A stretch of 12,874 bases of DNA from assembly GCA_003476445.1 (NCBI GenBank), contig DMUF01000117.1:959-13832 (forward strand). The letters are read 5' to 3'. Positions 1-5,370 of the stretch are shown here, one piece after another. Both the position numbers and the translations under genes were made by a program. The notes beneath the pieces were generated by a model that saw nothing but the letters and a program-made list of their open reading frames with translations, ran no database searches and was not told the DNA's origin. The stretch is from Gammaproteobacteria bacterium. GTDB taxonomy: Bacteria; Pseudomonadota; Gammaproteobacteria; Pseudomonadales; Azotimanducaceae. The first letter of the stretch is position 1, and every line of letters starts with the position of its first letter.

Positions 1-407
1 AGCAGGGGGCGCGTGATGCGGAAGAGCCCGGTCAGGTTCGCATCGAGCACCGACTGCCACTCATCGTCTTTCATGCGCAGAACCAGGTTGTCCCGCGTGA
101 TACCCGCGTTGTTGACCAGCACGAGCGGCAAGCCAGGGCCGGCATCCAGCGCCTCGATAAGGCGTGTAACGGACCCGGCGTCCTCGATCTGCAGTAATGC
201 GCCCTGACCGGCAGCCCCAAGGGCCGCGTCGATGCGCTCGATCCCGACCGCCGACGTCGCGGTGCCAACAACGTAAAAACCTTCTTCTGCGAGCCGAAGC
301 GCGATACCGAGACCAATGCCGCGGGAAGCACCGGTAACCAGCGCGACTCGCCGTTCGGGCACCGCCTGCGCGCGCAAAGCGAACGCGCTTGTTTCTGCTT
401 CAGCCAC
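1..407 (-). CDS. fabG: 3-oxoacyl-[acyl-carrier-protein] reductase FabG (3' end beyond the window)
   Basis: NADPH-dependent reductase of the fatty acid elongation cycle; it reduces 3-oxoacyl-ACP to 3-hydroxyacyl-ACP in the cytoplasm. Only about the first 135 codons are inside the window. Seen: the Rossmann cofactor loop TGASRGIG near residues 25-32, the GTATS segment that follows the second strand as in E. coli FabG, and the NNAGITRDNLVLRMKDDEW block typical of FabG within the short-chain dehydrogenases. The Ser-Tyr-Lys catalytic residues would lie past the left edge. The chosen start is a GTG at 407-405 that overlaps the fabD stop by 8 bases, which suggests translational coupling. It gives an N-terminus about 14 residues longer than in E. 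coli; a second in-frame GTG at 362-360 would give the usual length, so the start is uncertain. acpP would be expected next, outside the window. Confidence 0.95.
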   Translation of the reverse strand, partial: MAEAETSAFALRAQAVPERRVALVTGASRGIGLGIALRLAEEGFYVVGTATSAVGIERIDAALGAAGQGALLQIEDAGSVTRLIEALDAGPGLPLVLVNNAGITRDNLVLRMKDDEWQSVLDANLTGLFRITRPL

Positions 408-1338
408 CTTTGCCCGCCTCCGCCGCCAGCGCAGCGTCAAAACCGTCCGCGCTGCCCAAGGCGAAACCCTCGGCGGCGCCATCAATGCGCTTGATCAGCG
501 GTGACAGCACGCGCCCGGGACCACATTCCGCGAGACGGGTAGCGCCCATCGCAACCATCGTTTGCACACAGCGGGTCCAGAGCACGGGGCTCGAGATCTG
601 CGCAAGCAGCCGCTCCCGCACCCCGTTGGCAGAGTCGGCAATCGCCGCGTCGACATTCTGCACGACCGGAATGCGCGGCAGGCGAATGTCGGCGGCCGCC
701 AGATCGGCGGCAAAGGCATCCTGCGCCGGACGCATGAGCGCGCAGTGGAACGGGCCGCTGACGGGAAGCGCCGTCGCGCGTTTTGCACCGCGCGCCTTGC
801 ACGCGTCGATGGCGCGCGCCACGCCCGCGGCGGTTCCGGCAATCACCACCTGACCCGGCGCGTTGTAATTCGCAGCGGAAACGACATCGTCAATTTCGGC
901 GCAGGCAGCCTCCACACCGGCGTCCTCGAGCCCGAGAATCGCCGCCATCGCACCTTCACCCTGCGGCACGGCAGCCTGCATGAGCTGACCGCGCCGATGC
1001 ACAAGACGCACGGCTTCGGCAAACCCCAGCGCGTCAGCGGCAACCAGCGCTGAGTACTCGCCCAGACTGTGTCCGGCCAGCAACACGGGCTCGGGACCGC
1101 CCTGTTCTTTCCACAGGCGCCAGACCGCGATACTGGCTGCGAGTATCGCGGGCTGCGTGATCTCCGTCCGCACCAATTCCGCTTCCGGACCCTGGCTTAC
1201 GATTTCCCACAACGGACGGCTGATGGCGGCAGCAGCTTCCTCGAAGGTCTGCCGGACCGTGGGGTGCCGCTCTGCCAGGTCGGCGAGCATGCCTACCGAC
1301 TGTGACCCCTGCCCCGGAAACACAAATCCTAACGACAC
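400..1338 (-). CDS. fabD: malonyl-CoA:ACP transacylase FabD
   Basis: Transfers malonyl from malonyl-CoA to acyl carrier protein, supplying the extender unit for fatty acid synthesis in the cytoplasm. With the start used here it has 312 residues (E. coli FabD about 309). Seen: N-terminal FVFPGQGSQ with the oxyanion-hole Gln, the nucleophile elbow GHSLGE with Ser91, the Arg that binds the malonyl carboxylate in VHRRGQLMQ (about Arg116), and the catalytic His in GPFHCALM (about His198). Start choice: a GTG at 1338-1336 has a strong GAGGAG ribosome-binding site 9 bases upstream and puts the homology at the very N-terminus. A GTG at 1374 that overlaps the plsX stop (GTGA) would add 12 residues unlike the family, so I reject it. 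It follows plsX directly by 32 bases; fabH, which sits here in E. coli, is absent. It overlaps fabG by 8 bases. Confidence 0.97.
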   Translation of the reverse strand: MSLGFVFPGQGSQSVGMLADLAERHPTVRQTFEEAAAAISRPLWEIVSQGPEAELVRTEITQPAILAASIAVWRLWKEQGGPEPVLLAGHSLGEYSALVAADALGFAEAVRLVHRRGQLMQAAVPQGEGAMAAILGLEDAGVEAACAEIDDVVSAANYNAPGQVVIAGTAAGVARAIDACKARGAKRATALPVSGPFHCALMRPAQDAFAADLAAADIRLPRIPVVQNVDAAIADSANGVRERLLAQISSPVLWTRCVQTMVAMGATRLAECGPGRVLSPLIKRIDGAAEGFALGSADGFDAALAAEAGKGG

Positions 1339-1347
1339 TGTCCTGTT

Positions 1348-1353
1348 CTCCTC
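1348..1353 (-). promoter_or_regulatory. ribosome-binding site of fabD
   Basis: On the minus strand GAGGAG lies 9 bases upstream of the GTG at 1338. It is the best Shine-Dalgarno match near the fabD 5' end and decides between the two GTG starts in favour of the downstream one. Confidence 0.75.
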
Positions 1354-1370
1354 GATGCGCAGGGACCGGC

Positions 1371-2351
1371 TCACCGATCGCCGGACGCGGCGCGCACTTC
1401 CTGCACGGCTGCCCGGACCGCACTCGCGAACCCTTCGCGATCGGCGCCCCCATGACTCTTCACCACGACGCCGGACAGACCGACGAAGCTTGCGCCATTG
1501 TAGCGTTCAGGGTCGAGTTCGTGTCGCAGCGCTTCAAGTTTCGAACGCGCGAGCGCGAGCGCCGCCTGCTCGATAAAGCCAAGTCCCTCGAACCAGCGGC
1601 GCAGCATGTGCCCGGCCATCCAGGCGGCGCCTTCCATCGCCTTGAGCGCAACGTTGCCCGCAAAGCCATCGGCCACCACCACGTCGGCCTCTCCACGAAA
1701 GAGTCGGTTTGCCTCGATAAAGCCGGTGAAATTGAGCGCAGGGTCGAGGCGCAGCGTCTGGGCTGCCGCGCGAATATGCGCGGGCCCTTTGCCGGCTTCG
1801 GTGCCAACGTTGAGCAGGGCTACGCGGGGAGACGGCAGCCCGCCCACCCCGCGCGCAAGCTCTGCGCCCAGGCGCGCGAACTGATGCAATTCCTCCGCGT
1901 CGCAATCGAGATTGGCCCCAAGATCCAGCATCCAGAAGGGACCGGCTGCCCCCACCATCGCCTTACAGATCGCTGGGCGGCGGATGCCTGGCTGGGTAGA
2001 AACGATCTGCCGCGACAGCGCCATCAGCGCGCCGGTGTCTCCCGCGCTCACCACGGCATCGACCTTGCCCGCTGCGAGCAGCTCAAGTGCACGGCGCATG
2101 GAGGCATCTGGACGGTGACGCAGAGCGGTGCGCAGATCCGCCCCCGTTTCGATCTGCTCGGCGGCGTGGAGAACGTGGACAGAAGCCGAAAGCTCCGGGT
2201 GAGCTGCAATCACTGCGCGTACTGCGGGCTCTTCTCCGACGAAGAAGAGCTCCGCCACATCCGCGAGCGCGAGGGCACCGGGAACTGTTACTGCGGCACC
2301 CCCGTCGCCACCCATCGCATCGATCGCGATTCGGGGACGGGGCCCGCTCAT
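1371..2351 (-). CDS. plsX: phosphate acyltransferase PlsX
   Basis: Peripheral membrane enzyme that converts acyl-ACP and phosphate to acyl-phosphate, the acyl donor for PlsY in phosphatidic acid synthesis; it links the FabD/FabG pathway to phospholipid production. 326 residues, slightly shorter than E. coli PlsX (about 356). Seen: N-terminal DAMGGDGG (residues 11-18) followed by VTVPGAL, SAGDTGALM (102-110), DLGAN (143-147), NVGTEAGKG (181-189) and DGFAGNVALKAMEG (228-241), all hallmark PlsX blocks in the usual order. ATG start at 2351-2349; the Shine-Dalgarno match is weak, and no better in-frame start lies between it and the conserved N-terminus. It starts 43 bases after the rpmF stop and ends 32 bases before the fabD start, within the same operon. 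Confidence 0.97.
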   Translation of the reverse strand: MSGPRPRIAIDAMGGDGGAAVTVPGALALADVAELFFVGEEPAVRAVIAAHPELSASVHVLHAAEQIETGADLRTALRHRPDASMRRALELLAAGKVDAVVSAGDTGALMALSRQIVSTQPGIRRPAICKAMVGAAGPFWMLDLGANLDCDAEELHQFARLGAELARGVGGLPSPRVALLNVGTEAGKGPAHIRAAAQTLRLDPALNFTGFIEANRLFRGEADVVVADGFAGNVALKAMEGAAWMAGHMLRRWFEGLGFIEQAALALARSKLEALRHELDPERYNGASFVGLSGVVVKSHGGADREGFASAVRAAVQEVRAASGDR

Positions 2352-2394
2352 CAGGCGTGCGCCGGGTAACCGCAGAGAGGTCCGGCGTCGGAAC

Positions 2395-2571
2395 TCAGCT
2401 GCGGGTCTCGATGACCTTCTTGCCGCGATAGAAACCGTCAGCGGTCACGTGGTGGCGACGGTGGGTCTCGCCCGAGGTGGGATCGACCGACAGAGCCGGA
2501 CCGGACAGGGCATCATGCGAACGACGCATGTCGCGGCGGGAACGGGACTTCTTATTCTGCTGGACTGCCAT
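2395..2571 (-). CDS. rpmF: 50S ribosomal protein L32 (bL32)
   Basis: Small basic protein of the large ribosomal subunit. 58 codons, close to the 57 of E. coli. The protein begins MAVQQNKKSRSRRDMRRSHD and contains SVDPTSGETHRRHH and ADGFYRGKKV, which align end to end with E. coli L32. No cysteines are present, so it is the zinc-independent form. The ATG at 2571-2569 has a full GGAGGT ribosome-binding site, as expected for a highly translated gene. It starts 13 bases after the yceD stop and is followed 43 bases later by plsX; the yceD-rpmF-plsX order is conserved in gammaproteobacteria and couples ribosome and membrane lipid synthesis. Confidence 0.97.
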   Translation of the reverse strand: MAVQQNKKSRSRRDMRRSHDALSGPALSVDPTSGETHRRHHVTADGFYRGKKVIETRS

Positions 2572-2575
2572 GGCG

Positions 2576-2581
2576 ACCTCC
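2576..2581 (-). promoter_or_regulatory. consensus ribosome-binding site of rpmF
   Basis: Minus-strand GGAGGT, 4 bases before the rpmF ATG and entirely inside the 13-base yceD-rpmF gap. It is the strongest Shine-Dalgarno sequence I noticed in the window. Confidence 0.8.
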
Positions 2582-2584
2582 GGG

Positions 2585-3121
2585 TCACGTATCCGCGCGC
2601 TTCAGCGCGGCGAGAATATGGAACGGGTTACGGGCATCCGCGTCGTCTTCGACCACATCGGATACCGCCGGAAAGGCCAGCCCCGGGCTGTGCGGGCATG
2701 GCTCTTCAACACACAGGCGCTCCGGCAGCGCCAGAATCAGTTCATCTTCCACGATCTCCGGAACGGTAACCCCGTCTCCGGAGACGATGAGCACGTCATG
2801 GTCGTCTGCCAGAGCGTGCACATCCGGACCTTCCATCAGTATCAAGAGATCGAACGCGACACTCAAGTCGTGACCGAACTGTAACAGGCACCCCTGACAG
2901 GTCGCGCCGCCGCGCACATCTGCGCTTCCAGCCACCCAGGCCCGCCCTGTTTCGTCGAGCCGAAACTCGAGCGCCACCCGCGCGGCGCCTTCGATCGGCA
3001 TCAGCGCCTGCAGACGAGGCAGGAGCTCAGGCGCGATCTGGCGTTCAACGCGGATCGCCTGCCGCGCAAGCGCCGCAAAGGCGAGCCGCTCTTCTGACGG
3101 ATTGTCCATGACGGCGCGCAT
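2585..3121 (-). CDS. yceD: DUF177 family 23S rRNA accumulation protein YceD
   Basis: Member of the DUF177/YceD family, needed in bacteria and plants for normal 23S rRNA accumulation; the molecular activity is not established. 178 residues (E. coli YceD about 173). Seen: a CQGC pair at residues 75-78, matching the conserved Cys region of the family, a further C-x(4)-C at 137-142, the acidic VEDELILALP block at 124-133 and the C-terminal NPFHILAALKR at 165-175, all as in E. coli. The N-terminal third is diverged. Start: ATG at 3121 is used; an ATG four codons on (3109) is an equal alternative, and neither has a strong ribosome-binding site. It is the first gene of the yceD-rpmF-plsX-fabD-fabG operon and is divergent from maf. 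Confidence 0.93.
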   Translation of the reverse strand: MRAVMDNPSEERLAFAALARQAIRVERQIAPELLPRLQALMPIEGAARVALEFRLDETGRAWVAGSADVRGGATCQGCLLQFGHDLSVAFDLLILMEGPDVHALADDHDVLIVSGDGVTVPEIVEDELILALPERLCVEEPCPHSPGLAFPAVSDVVEDDADARNPFHILAALKRADT

Positions 3122-3220
3122 CTTAGGGACACGGGACCTTCGCGTAAAGCAGCGCGCATATCGCGCTGCCGCCAGACCCGCAGGATAGAATGCCCAGCCC
3201 TACCCGAGGTCCTGAAGCGC
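3122..3220. promoter_or_regulatory. divergent yceD/maf promoter region
   Basis: 99 bases separate the divergent starts of yceD and maf, so promoters for both must lie here or inside the genes. On the plus strand a TAGAAT hexamer (3186-3191, five of six matches to a sigma-70 -10 box) could serve maf, but I see no good -35 box 17 bases upstream. For the yceD operon I find no convincing pair. A GAGG before maf (11 bases from its ATG) may be the ribosome-binding site. The region also carries the dyad listed separately and a short GGGAC direct repeat (3126-3137). The promoter assignment is inference. Confidence 0.4.
3149..3169. repeat. perfect 8-bp inverted repeat in the yceD/maf intergenic region
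   Basis: GCAGCGCG (3149-3156), spacer CATAT, CGCGCTGC (3162-3169): a perfect dyad with a 5-base, AT-rich centre, placed between two divergent genes. It could bind a dimeric regulator, or form a hairpin in the 5' leader of the yceD transcript. No known operator is recognised. Confidence 0.55.
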
Positions 3221-3817
3221 ATGAGCCGACGACTCGTCCTTGCCTCCACGTCCCGCTATCGCGCCGAATTGCTCGGCAAGCTGGGGCTGCCCTTCGTCAC
3301 GGCGAGTCCGGGCACCGACGAATCCCCGCTGCCGGGCGAATCGCCGCAGGATCTGGTAACGCGTCTTGCGCAGGCCAAGGCAGAAGCGGTCGCGGCGCGT
3401 TTTCCGGACGCTCTGATCATCGGATCAGATCAAATGGCGGTGTGCGGCAGCGACGTGCTCGGCAAGCCCGGCACACGTGAGCGGGCGGAGGCCCAGCTTG
3501 CACTGCTGTCCGGTCGGTCGGTCGAGTTCGTCACCGGGCTCTGCCTGCATGACGCGCGCAGCGGGCGCACCGCAGTCGAGATGGATCTGACCCGGGTTGT
3601 CTTTCGCCAGTTGTCGGCAACCGAGATCAGGGATTACGTGGCGCGCGAACAGCCCCTTGATTGCGCCGGCGCGTTCAAATCCGAAGGGCTCGGCATCGCA
3701 CTCTTCGAGCGTATCGAAGGAGAAGACCCTAACGCCTTGATTGGGCTACCGCTGATCAGACTGTGTCGGCTGCTGCGCGCGGTTGACGTCGCGGTACTGG
3801 GTCAGCCGCCCGGCTGA
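3221..3817 (+). CDS. yceF: Maf/YceF-type nucleotide pyrophosphatase (7-methyl-GTP pyrophosphatase)
   Basis: Maf-family nucleoside triphosphate pyrophosphatase. The E. coli YceF subfamily hydrolyses 7-methyl-GTP and is thought to clear modified nucleotides. 198 residues. Seen: the N-terminal LASTSRYRAELLGKLG phosphate-binding block, TDESP, GSDQ with the catalytic Asp70, and CAGAFKSEGLG followed by ERIEGEDPN and LIGLPL. The AGAFKSEG-type block matches YceF rather than the YhdE (dTTP/UTP) subgroup, which has a GGY-type sequence there. The ATG at 3221 directly precedes the conserved N-terminus. It is divergent from yceD, beside which it also lies in E. coli, and its last 16 bases overlap the 3' end of rluC on the other strand. 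Specificity is inferred from the subfamily. Confidence 0.95.
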   Translation: MSRRLVLASTSRYRAELLGKLGLPFVTASPGTDESPLPGESPQDLVTRLAQAKAEAVAARFPDALIIGSDQMAVCGSDVLGKPGTRERAEAQLALLSGRSVEFVTGLCLHDARSGRTAVEMDLTRVVFRQLSATEIRDYVAREQPLDCAGAFKSEGLGIALFERIEGEDPNALIGLPLIRLCRLLRAVDVAVLGQPPG

Positions 3818-4806
3818 GTGGAACCACCTTCACCGCCGAGGGATTGCCAGGCCAGCAAAAAATCTTCGGGTACGGGGGCTTCGAGACGCAGCCGCTTGCC
3901 TTGATGGTCAAACACGAGTTCCCGCGCGTGCAGACACAGACGCCGGATGCCGAGCTCCGCCGCGAGCGCTGCGGCCGCAGGGGGCGCGTACTTCGTGTCG
4001 CCCAGCACCGCGTGTCCCGACACAGCAGCGTGCACACGGATCTGATGCGTTCGGCCCGTATGCAAGCGCGCATCCAGCCAGGTCGCGCGATCGGTAACGG
4101 CTTCCACCGCGAAGTCCGTGCGCGCGGGCTTGCCGTCCTGACTGACCCGCACCCGGCGCTCGCCAGATTTCAGCAGAAATTTTTCCAGCGGCAACTGGAC
4201 TGTAGTGACGCGCCGCGGCCAACGCCCGGCCACGAGCAGCACGTAGCGCTTGCGCACCTCGCGCTCACGCAGCGCGCGGTGCAACGCCAAGAGCGCAGAC
4301 CGATGTTTCGCGAGGAGCAGACAGCCCGAGGTGTCTCGATCCAGCCGATGTCCGAGCTCGAGATCTGTGTCGGGACGCGCACGGCGCAGCGCCTCCACGG
4401 CACCCCAGGCGATTCCGCTGCCACCGTGAACAGCAATCCCCGCCGGTTTATCGATCACGAGAAGGTCATCGTCCTCGAAGAGGATACGGCTGGTCAGCAG
4501 GCGCGTGATGTCATCGCTGATCGGCACCGACGCCGCCGGCGTATCCGTTGCTCCCGCAACAACGACCGGCGGTATTCGGAGAATGTCACCGTCCGTGACG
4601 CGGTCGCTCGCCCGGACCCGGGAACCGTTGAGCCGCACCTCGCCCGTACGCAGCATGCGATAGATGCGGGCTTTGGGCACGCCACGCAGCTCGCGCACGA
4701 GATAGTTGTCAATACGCTGCCCGGACGCACGGGTCACAACGACCTGGCGCACACCGGTAACCCGAGGCTGATCCGCTTTTTTCACGGGTTTGAAGGACTT
4801 ACTCAT
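3802..4806 (-). CDS. rluC: 23S rRNA pseudouridine synthase RluC
   Basis: RluA-family enzyme; in E. coli RluC makes pseudouridines 955, 2504 and 2580 of 23S rRNA. 334 residues from the start used. Seen: an S4 RNA-binding domain starting at GQRIDNYLVRELRGVPKARI with GEVRLNG and GDILRIPPV, then the catalytic domain with IDKPAGIAVHGGSG and the hallmark HRLDRDTSG, whose RLD aspartate is the nucleophile, followed by GERRVRVSQDGKPARTDF and TGRTHQIRVH. This order and spacing match E. coli RluC rather than RluD. Start: the ATG at 4806-4804 gives a lead of near-family length; in-frame starts at 4842 (ATG) and 4863 (GTG, with a GGAAGG upstream) would add 12 or 19 unmatched residues and cannot be excluded. 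It is divergent from rne, as in many gammaproteobacteria, and overlaps maf by 16 bases at the 3' end. Confidence 0.95.
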   Translation of the reverse strand: MSKSFKPVKKADQPRVTGVRQVVVTRASGQRIDNYLVRELRGVPKARIYRMLRTGEVRLNGSRVRASDRVTDGDILRIPPVVVAGATDTPAASVPISDDITRLLTSRILFEDDDLLVIDKPAGIAVHGGSGIAWGAVEALRRARPDTDLELGHRLDRDTSGCLLLAKHRSALLALHRALREREVRKRYVLLVAGRWPRRVTTVQLPLEKFLLKSGERRVRVSQDGKPARTDFAVEAVTDRATWLDARLHTGRTHQIRVHAAVSGHAVLGDTKYAPPAAAALAAELGIRRLCLHARELVFDHQGKRLRLEAPVPEDFLLAWQSLGGEGGSTQPGG

Positions 4807-5166
4807 GGCTGTTAGACTCGGCTCGCCGGATCGAAGCTCCATGCCGCTTTCCGGGCCATGCACCTGCCTTCCGTGCGCACATCCGCCGGCGGCACCTGTC
4901 TGAGGCCCGCGGCCTCGGGCGCGCCTTAGCGGCCGATCGGCACTGTAACGATAAATGTTGTTCGAGTCTTGCCAACGGGCAGGAGAGAAACAGGAATCAC
5001 GTCAGACGGTCAGCCGCCAACTGCGGCAGGGCAAATGGGCCCGCCCTCTCACGTGCATGGTATTGCGCGCCACGGCGTGAACCGAGCTGCCAGGAGCAGC
5101 CCGCGGTGGTGCACGGAATGACAGACCGAAGCATGGTTGGCTCCCAAGACGTGGGCTTGCGTGCTT

Positions 5167-5182
5167 CGCCGTTCTGACGGCG
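5167..5182 (+). repeat. hairpin in the rne leader
   Basis: CGCCGT (5167-5172), loop TCTG, ACGGCG (5177-5182): a perfect 6-bp stem with a tetraloop, about 190 bases upstream of the rne ATG. It resembles in shape the second hairpin just before the rne ribosome-binding site. Confidence 0.45.
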
Positions 5183-5341
5183 CGCTGCGGCATACAACCG
5201 GGCGTGCTGCCCACACGGCAACGGCTGCTGCGGCACCCAAGCGGGGGCGTGGTGGCACTTCTGCATTCGCGGGGCGATCTGGCCCCTGCCAACCTGTGTG
5301 CGCGCTGCGTCGCGCCTCACCCTCCCGCAGGCGTATCAGCC

Positions 5342-5365
5342 GCCGGTTCCGACCGGCAGAGAGGG
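5342..5365 (+). promoter_or_regulatory. hairpin abutting the rne ribosome-binding site
   Basis: GCCGGT (5342-5347), loop TCCG (of the UNCG tetraloop class), ACCGGC (5352-5357), followed one base later by GAGAGGG (5359-5365), the ribosome-binding site 5 bases before the rne ATG at 5371. The stem sits where it could affect ribosome access or present a cleavage site to RNase E. Role inferred from position only. Confidence 0.5.
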
Positions 5366-5370
5366 TTTTA

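Larger units (their letters stand above)
4807..5370. promoter_or_regulatory. rluC-rne divergent spacer and probable rne 5' leader
   Basis: 564 bases without a recognisable gene. Short ORFs here have no familiar motifs and lie in GC-rich frames. The least GC-rich patch, about 4945-4965 (GATAAA on the plus strand, TACAGT on the minus), is the likeliest place for divergent promoters, but neither -35 box is convincing. Several dyads are present: GAGGCC-CGC-GGCCTC at 4902-4916, the palindrome GCCGATCGGC at 4932-4941, GCCGC-CAACT-GCGGC at 5013-5027, GCTGC-CAGGA-GCAGC at 5086-5100, and the two hairpins listed separately. If rne transcription starts near 4960 the leader would be about 400 bases, comparable to the ~360-base autoregulatory leader of E. 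coli rne. The promoter and leader assignments are inference. Confidence 0.45.

Noticed and set aside
1302..2369. 355-codon open frame on the plus strand opposite plsX
   Set aside because: Antisense to clear PlsX homology; composition is that of a shadow frame, with no family motifs.
3844..4815. 323-codon open frame on the plus strand opposite rluC
   Set aside because: Antisense to RluC, whose motifs run the whole length; no independent evidence of coding.
4997..5320. Minus-strand open frames in the rluC-rne spacer
   Set aside because: Overlapping frames in a GC-rich spacer, with no ribosome-binding site or recognisable motif; not supported as genes.
5137..5370. 78-codon upstream extension of the rne frame
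   Set aside because: No RNase E homology; the family N-terminus MKRMLIN and a good ribosome-binding site both place the start at 5371.
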